This document shows, piece by piece, positions 36,951 through 49,000 of a stretch of 64,000 bases of DNA. Made by a program: the position numbers and the translations under genes. The DNA comes from Anthoceros angustus (Eukaryota; Streptophyta; Anthocerotopsida; Anthocerotales; Anthocerotaceae): contig MU008175.1 in assembly GCA_010909165.1 (NCBI GenBank), forward strand, positions 1,107,370-1,171,369. Direction: 5' to 3'. Under the pieces are notes generated by a model. It was not told the origin of the DNA and did not search any database. It saw nothing but the letters and a program-made list of their open reading frames with translations. Each line of letters starts with the position of its first letter. Position 1 is the first letter of the stretch.

Positions 36951-39385
36951 ATGATTCCTAACGAACCTGAAAAATCCAAGAGTGTGCCAACACTTGTCAC
37001 AACTAAGACCGTCTTTGCAACGGTGCTGTTGAATCTCCTCCTCTTGCTTCTGGTCAGCTCCATTCAAGTGAAAGCGCTTCTCGTGCTTTGGCGTTGGTAC
37101 TCGGGATTTGTGTCGGATGGAAGCCCGCGGTCCACGATTGAAGTTTCCCCTGCAACTGTTGTGCCATCTGCTTGGACACAACATCTATCCAGCGGGGAAA
37201 ACACTTTCAGGCACGAGATCGACGGTTGCTGGACACAGGCATATGAAGGAATCTTACCGACGTGTGAAATCGGTTCTGACAAAGAGAAAAGATCAAGGAT
37301 AGCATTGGCTCTTGCCAACTGCTTCTTGTCTTCATCTGGCTTTCCGCAGGCTCACTGCCCTGACACCAGGCCCGCGCTGGAATGCACCGCCGATTTTCCA
37401 GACGACGTCCATTCCATTTTTGTTGTATTCTACAATGAAGCACATTCGATCTGCCATCACCTGCAGTGAGTTCTTCATCCAAGGCTCTGGTTTGTACCGG
37501 ACGGATTGCTTGTCCGCCTCTTGCCCCGCAATGTTCTGAGCCGTAAGAGTTTGATTCTGAGACTGGCTCATGTGGAAGGACAGAAACAGAATTCAACACT
37601 TGTTGAAAGTTCTCTAATCCTGGGTTGTGCAGAAGGACATCTGAACTTCAGACTGGGAAGGCGCCATGTGATGATGAGATATTAGGAAGAGCGGCGGAAA
37701 AATTACAGGGAATTGGTTCAGTTACCGTGACAGAGGCAGAGGCGGACGGTCTGGTTTCAACCCCAAACGCAGCGGGTGCGGTGCCTGTAGGGACGGCAAA
37801 TAGGATTGAGTCGGTACTAACAGAACTGTCGGCCATAGCCTCAGACGCGCAACGAGGCATGGAGGTAAAAAGTTGGACTCGTTGCGTTTCTTGCATCCAA
37901 GAACATTAGCGGTCCTCATGAGACTAACCTTCGTTGCTGCCAGACTGTGCTTATGTCTCAAGATCATATGCTGCAGCGGCAAAGAACACTAGCGGAAGCA
38001 TTGTCTCTGGAACTTACGAGGTTGCAGACAGATCATGCTGATATTGCTGCCCCGGTAATCGCATTTCTTCAGGAGGTGCCGGAACTCAGGGAACCACCAG
38101 AGATTGACAAGAACTCAGAAGTTTGGACGGCCATGGATGAGAGCACGTCATCACTCCATCAACTGTCGGAATTGGCAAGGCTGCACAAAGACGAGTTCAC
38201 AAGCTGGCAAGGTGAACTGGACGCGATGTATCAGCGCCTAGCAGATGGCTCGTCGGAGCTGCTGAAGTCTCAGGTCATTTTTCTTGGACATGCATCATTC
38301 CACTGCTTCTTATGATTCATGAATGAGTAGAAAATATCCCCCGGAATTGCATGTTGTGCTGTACGTGTGTTCGGCAATCCAGTAACAAGCGTTGCCCTAA
38401 CTTTGAAACAGGCGGCTATTGCAGCAAAGCAGGCTGTAGCTGTTGAATCATTGGATAACCTGTTCTCTTCATATGATGTGATCGTGGATGACAGAAAACC
38501 TCTGAAAACGTTCTTTTTCTATCTAGTCTTTGCTTCTGTTTTGTACTTCATCACCAATATCAGGCAGACCCACGGAGCAAGGATGCTAATTTACTACGGT
38601 TAGGACAATGGTCGTCCTTAGTGCAATACCAAGATGATCCATCTGCTATCTTCTAGAAGCCCTTGACCTTGCCCTTCTCTATTTTGTGTTATTGACCGTA
38701 AAGTGTACCTGAGACAATGTTAGTTGCAGTTCTTCTTCCAGGCTTATGCTTGGAGGTATTGTTGGTCCTCCTTCAAGTGACCGGGTCATTGAAGAAATTG
38801 CGGACGCTTAATGTTGAGCTGTCCTGGATCAGAGGAGCCGTCACTGCCTTGGAATTCCTGGGATTCGACTACAAAACTAGAGCTTTGAGGTGTTTTCCAG
38901 TATCTGTATCTTTGCAAGGAGGCACAACAAGAGTGTTTTTCGATCTAATTTATTAGTGCATGTGCAGAAGTATGGCGCTGTCATTGTTCAAGCCGCTGGT
39001 GGTATTCAAGAGGCTTCTGGCGGGCACAGAAAGTGAGAAACAAGTCTGTCACGTACCACCTTGCAGAGCTTGTGTTCTATCCCGTGCTGACGGTTTGTAA
39101 ACTTGGCCCAGAAGCTGCGGACACAAGCGATCCTCTTTATCGTCTCCCTCGAAAGGAACATCGGCAACGGCACCGATACATGCTCCGCGAAGGAGTGAGG
39201 AGGTACTAGTCTATTACTGTGAAAAATGACACGAAGCAGCCAGTGAACGGCAATTTGACGGCTTGCTCCTCGTTTCTCACAGGCCTGATCGTGTGCGGCC
39301 CATAACCGCGGACTTCCTCGACACAGAGTCGGTGGAAGAGTTCACAGCGAGGATCATGAATGGCCGTCCATTTGATGATGACTGA
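36951..39385 (+). CDS. GEX1: GEX1, gamete-expressed nuclear-fusion protein (KAR5/Brambleberry family), 8 exons
   Basis: GEX1 belongs to the KAR5/Brambleberry family of nuclear-envelope proteins needed for nuclear fusion after fertilisation. Exons: 36951-37465, 37633-37864, 37944-38273, 38412-38598, 38742-38889, 38968-39032, 39112-39202 and 39283-39385. Phases agree, giving 556 aa. A hydrophobic N terminus (VFATVLLNLLLLLLVSSI) is followed by the family Cys region (DGCWTQAYEGILPTC, LANCFLSSSG, HSICHHL). A long helical, coiled-coil-like middle comes next, then membrane segments (FFFYLVFASVLYFITN and LCLEVLLVLLQV). It ends with a basic-to-acidic tail (RHRYMLREGVRR..NGRPFDDD). Exons 1-5 are secure. 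Exons 6-8 rest on splice signals and phase more than on similarity. The ATG at 36951 is the first in its frame that leaves a signal-like segment. Gametic expression is inferred from the family. Confidence 0.85.
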
Positions 39386-39797
39386 TGGGACAGGCAACAA
39401 TTTCTGACAAACATCCTCAACACAGCGGAACATCAGAAGGATTGATCACGTTGCAGAAGAGCCATTCGAGAACTGTCTACAAGTGGCTGGGACGAATTGG
39501 AAGTTGTGTTGTCTCTTCAGGCCCACTCTCGTTTGGAACGTTGCAAGTTGACCTGTCCTTCAGCTCATGCTTTAGGTGATGGAGGGCGCTGCACTTGTGG
39601 GTGGTTGGTGTTGTTAGCAATTCACTTCGTCATTCAGGTCTTTTGAGAGCAGCAGAGCTGAGTAATGCCTCTGCAATGGTATCCCTGCTGCCAAAGTGAG
39701 TATATCCAGTTACTTAAGGTAGAAGCCACCATTTGCAAACCGTGTGCTGTCATCTTGACTTCCAGGGCGATGTAGCTACCGGTGTGCCTGGCAACTA
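39386..39797. other. Spacer between converging GEX1 and PPR-B
   Basis: Shared 3' region of two converging genes; no other element seen. Confidence 0.6.
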
Positions 39798-42700
39798 TTA
39801 CTCCTCCCTGCTTTTGGTATCCCGAATGTGGTTCAGCTGTAAAGTTACCTCTTCTAACAGATCGTAGAGTTGCTCATGCTCTGGATGCTCGCAGTCTCCT
39901 ACCATAAAACTGCGTACTCCCTGCTCATACTCAATCCAGCTCTGGCCAGGTTCCTTCCGAGCACCTTCCTGTTGCCTTAAAGCATGCACCTCCATGGCGC
40001 GGTGAGGAAGGCCAGCGGCAGCATAGATCTGAGACATCAAGACGTATGCTGCAGCATGTTTAGGTTGTAGACGCACTGCAAATTCAAAAACCTGTTGTCC
40101 CAGCACTACGTTGCCGTGCTTCCGACAGGCACCCAGCAAGCACAGCCAAATTTTTAAGTCAGGTTGTATTGGCATTTTGGCTATGAACTCTTGCACCTCT
40201 GTGAAGTAGCCTGCACGTCCATACAGGTCCACCATACTGACATAATGCTCAATCTCTGGTGCCAATCCATGATCTTTGCTCATGGATTCAAAGAATTTCA
40301 CCCCTGTATCCACAAGGCCAGCATGACTGCATGCCGAAAGAAGTGAAACAAAGGTAACAATGTCTGGCTTGATACCCGCAAGCTGCATTTTATCATAGCA
40401 CTGCAGGACTAGTTGACCACTTCCATGCTGTGCATATCCTGCGATCATGGCATTCCATGTCACCACATCTCGTTCGGGAAGCCTGTCGAAGACTTCACAG
40501 GCCTCCTGTAAGCTGCCACATTTTGAGAACATGTCCACCAAGCAGTTGCCGATAAGCACGTCGGCCTCCAATCCTCGGTTCTGAATCTCGCGATGCAGTT
40601 GTTTTCCTTTATGTAGAGCTCCAGCGCTCGCGCATGCTTTCAACAGGTAGGAAAAGGTGATGGGATGTGCTGGAGTGATCCCCTCAGCTTGCATACTAGC
40701 ATAGAGAGCAAGAGACTCATGGCCAAATCCATGCTGAGCATATCCTGCGAGCATTGCATTCCATGACCCAACTTCTCTTATAGTCATCTTGTCAAACACA
40801 CTGCGGGCATCCTCTAGGCTGCCACATTTGGCATACATGTCCACCAGACAATTTCCAATAATTACGTCAGATTGAAGCTCCCTTTCCTGGATCTGCAAAT
40901 GCAGATTCTTGCCCTGATTTAAGTCTCCAATGCTCGCACATGCGTTCAAGAGACAAACGAAAGTAACGTGATTTGCTGGGTAGATGCCCTCCTGCTGCAT
41001 GCTAGCATAGAGAGAAAGTGACTCTTGACCAAGTCCATGCTGGGCATATCCTGCAATCATGGCAGTCCATGTGACCACATCTTTAACAGTCAACGTGTCA
41101 AATACTTTCCGAGCATCCTCAATGCTCCCGCATTTTGCATACATGTCAACGAGGCTGTTGCCAACAACAACAATTGATTCTAAACCCTGATCCTGGATTT
41201 CGGAATGCAGCTTCTTGCCGTAATGCAAAGCTTCAAAGCTTGCACAAGCTTTAAGGAGACACAAAAATGTCACAGCATCGGCTGCAGTCAGGCCCTCCTC
41301 TTCCATGGCCACATAAAGAGAAAAGGCCTCCTGACTACACCCCTGATGAGCGTATCCTGAAAGCATTGCATTCCATGTGACTACAGTTTTCATAGGCAGA
41401 TTGTCAAAGATTTTTCGCGCATCCTGTAGACTACCACATTTTGCATACATATCCACCAGGCAGTTGCTAATTACAACATCTGCTTCCAGTCCTCTTTGCT
41501 GTATTTCACAATGAAGTTGTTTGCCCTCATGCAAGGCTCCAATGCTGGCGCATGCTCTCAACAGGCAAACATATGTCACATGATCAGCTAGAGTGATGCC
41601 CTCCTCTTGCATCCTCCTGTACAAAGAGAGGGCTTCCTGAACGAGACCATGCTCAGCATATCCAGCAATCATAGCAGTCCAGGTCACCACATTTTTTGTA
41701 GGCAAAGTGTCAAAAACTCTGCGTGCATCTTCTACACTCCCACATTTTGAATACATATCCACAAGGCTGTTGCCAACAACCACATCAGCTTGAAATCCAC
41801 GAATTTGAATCTGGGAGTGAAGGTCCTTCCCCTCATCCAAAGCTCTGGAGCTGGCGCATGCTTTAGCAAGGGAAGCAAAAGTAGTATGATCAGCTGGAGG
41901 GCCGTCCTCCTGTTGCATCACTGCATACAAGCTCAGAGCCTCATGACCCAGCCCATGCTGGGCATATCCTGTGATCATGGCATTCCAAGTCACAAGATTC
42001 CTCGTAGGCATCCTCTCAAACAATTTTCGAGCATCTTCCAAGTTTCCACATTTTGAATATCCTGTCACCATGGCAGTCCATGTCACTGTATCCTTTTCTG
42101 GCATTGCATCAAATACAAAGTGGGCATCCTCCAAGCTGCCACATTTTGCGTACATGTCTATCAAGGAGTTTCCAACAAATATATTTGCTTGCAAGTTACT
42201 CTGCAAAATATCAGCATGGACCTCCTTCCCTGATGCAAGATCTTCTGCACACGCACATGCTTTCAGAACTGCTACAAAGACATAATTGTCTGGTGTAGCT
42301 GCTGCTGACTGTCGCATCTGTGCATAGAGTTTTATGGCATGCATAGGCTGCCCATGTTCAGCATGTGCCAGAATAATTGAAGACCACAAGAAAGTGTCTA
42401 CATCAGGCAGGCTGGTAAATACCTGGGCTGCTTCTCGCAACAGCCCATGAGAAGCATACATCCGGATGATGTGGTTGGCCAGGAAGGTGTTTGACTGATA
42501 CCCGGTCTTGAAAATAAGTGCGTGAATGAGCCTCCCAACGGGAAGATACCTCTGTGCAATGCACAATCTAAGAACACGGTACATGAGAGGTGTAGAGACA
42601 TAGAAACCTCGCTCCACCAGAAGGCCCAACTGCTCAATCGCGGCACGGAGCTGTCCCTCCTCAGTCCAGAACTCAGCACCAGGAGCTGCTTCATACTCGA

Positions 42701-43146
42701 CCGCCCTACAAGGTCGAAGGGACTATCAAAAACAGTCATTGCACAAGCAGCCTACTTGCCATGCGACAGTAGTCTTCGAAGGTTGCAAACCGATACTGTA
42801 CTACAAGCAAATGCAGCTGAAAACGACCAAACCTGCAGAACTCGTCAGGTCCCTCGTGCTCAGGTCTGTGGGCGCGACCCACAGCCTTGGGAACTGGTGG
42901 CTTTCTTCCATCATCGTACGGAGGGTGTGAGCCACCCACCAAGGCTGCGGCGATGGAGTGCTTGTTGCACTGGTTGTCCCAGCACAAGACAGGATCGGTC
43001 GGGTGTGCACTTGATTCCCCGGGGCTGGTTTCGGACTTGCAAAGTTCTGCTGCTCCTGCCCACGATGTCCTGCAACAGTCCTTCAAATTGCTGCGTCTGG
43101 AGTGACTTTGAATCAAGGGAGTCACCAAATGGCGACCTTTCTTCAT
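39798..43146 (-). CDS. PPR-B, PLS-class PPR protein, 2 exons
   Basis: Exon 1 is 43146-42833 and exon 2 is 42705-39798, joined in phase 2, giving about 1073 aa. The intron is needed because the PPR frame is open upstream of the apparent start at 42629 (AEFWTEEGQLRAAIEQLG precedes MGLLVERG), then meets a stop directly ahead of a splice acceptor. Exon 1 ends PDEFC(R). PPR-C has the same arrangement. The array contains P, L and S motifs in about eight triplets. An extra S-type motif (TVTWTAMVTGYSKCGNLEDA) stands between two ordinary units. It ends with P2-L2-S2, an E domain (LKIWLCLLGACRKHGN) and E+ (GQSWIEYEQGVRSFMVGD), with no DYW domain. Editing would then need a partner that supplies a deaminase. 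Organellar location is inferred from the family; the N terminus is basic with few acidic residues. Confidence 0.93.
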
Positions 43147-43576
43147 TTGCCCTGTGATAGCGCCATTGCGCTGCCGACCGCCCTTCTCTCTTCAGGCAAG
43201 GACGCGTAATCCCACTGCTCCTGACTTGGTAGCTGGGCATTTCAGACTCTTCACCGTTGTTGGCATTCCTGCATATCGGCCTGTTAAATCAGGGACGCAC
43301 CTTGGTCGTCAAACAGAGCAGAACGGCTCATCCGTCGTCCCAACCGTGTGGCCAGCCAAGGGACAATTCAACTGCCGAATTCCACCGTTCAAGAAGAGAT
43401 TCGTCAGTGCACTTCGACAGGCAGAATGTCTCACTGGAAGGGACTTCCACGATGCCCGATCCGGATGGCTTTTCGATGTTTTCCGGCTTGTTCAACCCTG
43501 GCTGTTGAAATCTCTCGCTGGGTATTGTCTAGATGCCGTGGTATCCGTTTTCTGGCAAGGTCTCATTGTCCACTGT
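43147..43576. other. Spacer between PPR-B and PPR-C
   Basis: Upstream region of PPR-B and 3' region of PPR-C (same direction). Plus-strand frames here have no recognisable content. Confidence 0.55.
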
Positions 43577-45825
43577 TTATGACGTCGCCGTTGTGACGTC
43601 TCCGTGACCTTCCTTCTTCAGCTGAAGGCTCACTTTTCCTAAGAAGTCGTGAAGTTCTTCATACTGTGGATGGTGGCCGTCTCCAACCAGAAAGGTATGC
43701 ACTTCTTGCTCATGCTCGATCCAGCTCTGGCCAGGCTCCTTCCATCCACCTTGCTTCTCCCTTAACATATGCAGCTCTGTTGCATCCTCAGAAATACCCG
43801 CAGCAGCGTAGATATGTGACATCAAGAGATACGCAGCTGAGTGCTCGGGCTCAAGGTGTACTGCACAACTGAATGCCTCTTCTCCCAGTACTATGTCTCC
43901 GTGTTTGCGACAGGCACCAAGCAGACACAACCACAGGGCCAGATTAGGCTGCACCGGCATGTTCAACAGCAGGGCTTCTACCTGTTGGAAGCATCCTGCA
44001 CGCCCAAAGAGGTCGACCATACTAACGTAATGATCTATCCCTGGTGTTATTTCATGTTCTCTCATCATGGATTCGAAGTACTCAACCCCCTTGTCCACCA
44101 TACCAGCATGGCGGCATGCAGAAAGAAGTGAAAGAAAGGTAACGTCGTTAGGCTTAACCCCTGCCTGCTGCATTCCGTCATAGCACTGCAGGGCTTCTTT
44201 GTAGTATCCATGTTGAGCATATCCTGCAAGCATCGCATTCCATGCCACAACATCTCTGACGGACAGCTTTTGGAATACTCTGCAAGCATCTTCCAAGCTG
44301 CCACATTTTGCATACATGTCCAGCAGGCAGTTGCCTATAACCAGATCGGTTTCTAGTCCACTTTCTTCGATCTGGGAGTGTATCTTCTTTCCTTGATTTA
44401 AGGCTCCAACGCCGGCGCACGTTCTCAACAGGCAGACATATGTGACGTGGTCAGCGGGAGTGATACCCTCCTCTTGCATCCTTGTGTACAAACAGAGCGC
44501 TTCTTGACAAAGGCCTTGCTCAGCATATCCAGCAATTAAAGCAGTCCATGTCACCACATTTTTTGTGGGCAGTCGGTCGAACACTGTGCGTGCATCCTCT
44601 ACACACCCGCATTTTGCATACATGTCCACCAGCCCGTTGCCTACAAACACATCAGCTTCCAGTCCACGTATTTGAATCTGAGAATGAAGGTGCTTCCCCT
44701 CATTCAAAGCTCTTAGGCCGGCACAAGCCTTCACCAGGGAGGCAAAAGTAGTATGATCAGCGAGAGGGCCGTCCTCCTGTTGCATCCCTGCATACAGTCT
44801 CAAGGCCTCCTGGCCCATCCCATGCTGAGCATATCCTGTGATCATGGCATTCCAGGATACAAGATTCCTTGCAGGCATTCTGTCAAACAATCTGCGAGCA
44901 TCTTCCAAGTTTCCACACTTTGCATATCCGGTCACCATGGCAGTCCATGTCACTGTATCCTTTCTGGGCATTGCATCAAACACAAAGCGAGCATCCTCCA
45001 AGCTGCCACACTTTGCATACATGTCTACCAAGGAGTTGCTAACGAATATGTTTGCTTTGAAGTCACGCCGCAGGACATCAGCATGGACCTGCTTCCCTGC
45101 TGCCAGATCCTGTGCGCCCGCACATGCTTTCAGGACTGCCACAAATACATGATTATCGGGTGTGGCTGCTGCTGAACGTCGCATCTGTCGGTACAGTCTT
45201 ATGGCATGCACTGGCTGCCCATGTTCGGCATGTGCCAAGATGATCGAAGACCACAAAAACGTGTCCACACAATCCAGGCTTGTAAACACCTGGGTCACTT
45301 CGTCCAACATCCCATGAGAAGCGTACATGCGGAGAATGTGGTTTGCCAGGAACGTGTTTGACTGATACCCGGTCTTGAGAGCCAGTGCATGAATGAGCCT
45401 CCCAACAACAATATCCTTCCTTGCCATGCACATTTGAAGGACATGGTAGATGAGAGCTGCTGAGACGAAAAATCCTCTTTCCACCAGACAGCCCAATGCT
45501 TCAACAGCATCATCAAGAACTCCCTCCTCAGGCCAAATCTCTGTCACCCTGCAAGACACAGAAGCTGTCAAAAGAACAGCCCAGAAGACTTGCAGACTGA
45601 AAGCAGATGGGTCAAGCCAAACCTCTCAAATTCGTCAAAATCCTGGAGTTCAGGTGCAGGCTTGTCGGAAGGAGCCGCAGCCTTGGGTGGCCCTGCTTCC
45701 TGCGAGACACCCAACAGGACCGAAGTGGCCCCGTGCTTGATGCCCACACTGCATGGCACTGCTGATGACAGATGTCGTGTGTACGGCTGCATCAAGCGGG
45801 CCACCACATTGCCCGCTCTCTTCAT
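43577..45825 (-). CDS. PPR-C, PLS-class PPR protein, 2 exons, sister of PPR-B
   Basis: Exon 1 is 45825-45623 and exon 2 is 45548-43577, joined in phase 2, giving 724 aa. The donor (AG|GTTTGG) follows DFDEFE(R), and the acceptor is TTGCAG|GGTGACAG. Exon 1 looks like an organellar presequence (MKRAGNVVARLMQPYTRHLS). After the intron VTEIWPEEGVLDDAVEALG corresponds to AEFWTEEGQLRAAIEQLG of PPR-B. The motif order matches PPR-B, including the extra S-type motif (TVTWTAMVTGYAKCGNLEDA), but about three PLS triplets fewer are present. It ends with an E domain (LALWLCLLGACRKHGD) and E+ (GQSWIEHEQEVHTFLVGD), without DYW. The pair most likely arose by tandem duplication followed by a change in triplet number. 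The RNA target is unknown. Confidence 0.94.
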
Positions 45826-46094
45826 TTGTGTCTCTGCCAACGGCTCTTCATCAGAACTGGATCGCCAAGTGCGATGGATCAGATGGGCCTGTGTTGTTGG
45901 GGGAATTTTTCCATGGAATCATGGCAAACAATTGGGGCTGTGCGCGGGGCCTTCACAGTGGCTTGCAGGGAAACCCACAAGCAGGAGAGGCGGTGCTTCC
46001 ATGTGGAGGCAACTTGCAGAGATCCGGATGTGACTGCGGAGACGTGTGTAAGGACTTCGGGAGGTCTTAGCTCCTTGCTCAGCGGGCGTTTTGG
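45826..46094. promoter_or_regulatory. Short divergent promoter region of PPR-C and PPR-D
   Basis: Only 269 bp separate the start codons of two outward-facing PPR genes, so both promoters must share this stretch or overlap the 5' leaders. No TATA box stands out. Confidence 0.5.
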
Positions 46095-49000
46095 ATGTTA
46101 TCTCTTGCTGCGCGCAGCGCGGTCAAGTCATGCCGCAGCCATCCTGGCTGCGGCAGCCACAGGCAGCACAACCTTGCCTGTTTCGACACTAGCTTGGCAG
46201 GGCCTCCGAGTGGGAGGCAAACAGGTGAGCTCAGCGAGACCGTGAAAGCATTGGAGAGAGGATCCGAATTAACCCCATCTCTGTTAAGCCGGATCCTGAG
46301 AAGGTGCATAGCACAAAGGGATATTGGACTTGGGAGGCGTGTGCATGCTGTTTGTCGAACAGGCGGACATGAGTCGGACGCATTCTTGGCCAACGATATC
46401 ATTCGCATGTATGCTTCTCATGGACTGCTGCAGGAAGCAAACGATGTGTTTACCAAATTTGCTGCCCCAGACACGTTTGTGTGGTTTTCCATCATTCAGG
46501 CACATGCACAACTGGGACAGCCTCGTCGTGCTATACAGCTGTACAGAGAGATGCAACAGGATTCAGGTGTGCAGCTAAACAACCACATCTATGGTGCAGT
46601 TCTCAAGGCCTGTGCATCTACAGCAGACTTGGTCTCTGGCAGGCAGGTGCATGCTGATGTGTTGGGGAGCATGGTGGAGCCCAATATGTATGTGGGCAGC
46701 TGCCTGGTGGACATGTATATCAAATGTGGGAGCCTAGAGGATGCTCGCAGAGTGTTCGACAGCTTGACCAAAAAAGATGTGGTATCCTGGAATGGCATGA
46801 TTGCAGGGTATGCTCAGAATGGGTTTGGCGGCGAAGCTCTTTCTCTCTATGCAGCAATGCAAAAGGAGGCCAACACTCCAGCAAATCACGTCACATTTGC
46901 CTCCTTACTCAAAGCATGTGCAAGCATTGGGGCTTTGCATGAGGGCAAGGGCATCCATTCGGACATTCGGGTACGAGGACTTGAAGCTGACGTGTTTCTT
47001 GGAGGCTGCCTCCTGGATATGTATGCAAAATGCGGGTGCTTGGATGATGCTCGCAGAGTGTTTGACGCTATGCCAACTAGAGATGTGGTTACGTGGAACG
47101 CCATGCTTGCTGGATATGCTCGGCGAGATCTTACTCAGAAGTGTATGTCTCTTTACGCCAGTATGCAGGAGGAGGGCATCACGAGACCTGATCCTGTCAC
47201 ATTTCTGTGCCTGCTGAAAGCGTGCGCAAGCAGTAGGGCCTTACATCAAGGCAAGCAGCTTCATTCTCAAATTTTGCAAAGAGGGCTAGAAAGTGATCTG
47301 GTTCTTGGCAACAGCATTGTGGACATGTATGCAAAATGTGGCAGCTTGATGGATGCATGCATAGTGTTTGAAATGTTGCCTGCCAAAGATCTGGTGACAT
47401 GGAATGCCATGATTACCGGCTACTGCAGTAACGGGCTTGGCCACGAAGCTCTCTCTGTTTATGCAAGGATGCAGCAGGAGGGTGTGGCGTTAGCGGACAA
47501 GGTCACATTTTCCTGTCTTTTGAAAGCATGTGGGAGCATCAGAGCTTTGAATGAAGGTAAGCAGCTTCATTCCCGAATTCGGGAAAGTGGATTGCACGGT
47601 GATGTGGTCATAAGCAACTGTCTGGTGGACATGTATGCAAAATGTGGGAGCTTAGTGGATGCCCGCAGGATGTTTGATGGGTTGCCCACAAAAGATGTGG
47701 TGTCTTGGAATACAATGATCTCAGGATATGGTGAGCACGGCCTTGGCCAAGAAGCTCTTGGTCTGTTTGCGAGTATGCAGGAGGAGGGGATCACCCCCCC
47801 AGATCGTGTGACATTCATATCCCTTCTGAAAGCATGTGGAAGCATTGGCGCATTAGATGCAGGAAAGGCGCTGCACCTGAAGGTTCAAGAGAATGAACTG
47901 GAAGGTGATCAAGTCATGGGCAACTGCCTGGTGGACATGTACGCCAAATGTGGCAGTTTAGAGGACGCTAGCAAAGTGTTCAACAGTTTGCCGAAGAAAG
48001 ATTTGGTTAGCTGGAATGCAATGCTCTCCGGCTTTGTCCAGCAGGGGCTTGGCATAGAGTGCCTTTCTATGTATGAAAGAATGCAACAGGAGTGTATCAC
48101 TCCAGCGGATCACATCACTTTTGTATCTGTTTTGAAGGCATGTGCTATCAGTGGAGACCTACATCAGGGAATGCAGCTTCATTCCCAGATTCAACTTCAG
48201 GGCTTTGAAGCTGATGTAAGCATCGGCAATTGCCTGGTGGACATGTATGCAAAATGCGGAAGTGTGGATCGTGCTCGTGAGGTTTTTGAGCAGTTACCCA
48301 CGAAGAACATTGTAACATGGAATGCAATGATAGGGGGATATGCTCAGCATGGGCTGGGCCAAGAAGCTCTTGCCCTTTATGCTCGTTTGCAACAGGAGGG
48401 CAAGCATTCGGCGAATCACGTCACCTTTGTGTGCCTTCTTAAAGCATGCGCCAGCAGTGTATCTTTACATGAGGGCAAGGAGCTTCATTCCCAGATTCAG
48501 GAGAGAGAACTGGAAGGCGACGTAGTGGTTGGCAACTGCCTGGTGGACATGTACGCAAAATGTGGGAGCTTAGAGGAGGCCCGCAAAATGTTTGAGAAGG
48601 TTTCCAGGAAAGATGTTGTAACGTGGAATTCGATGCTGGCAGCCTACGCTCAAAACGGGCTTGGTCAGGAATCCCTTGCCCTTTATTCCAGCATGCAGAA
48701 GGAGGGCGTCACAGTTGCTGATCAAGTGACGTTTGTGTGCCTGCTAAAGGCTTGCTCCCGCACTGGGTCTTTACTTGAGGGCAAGGAACTCCACTCTCAG
48801 ATCAAGGCAAGGGGACTGGAAGGTGATTCGGTTCTGGGAAACAGCCTGGTTGACATGTACGCCAGATGTGGAAGCCTAGAGGATGCTCGCAGGGTGTTTG
48901 ATAACCTGCCTTCGAAGGACTTGGTGACATGGAATGCGATGATCACAGGATATGCCCAACATGAACAGGGCGAAGAAGCTCTTACACTTTACTCAAAAAT

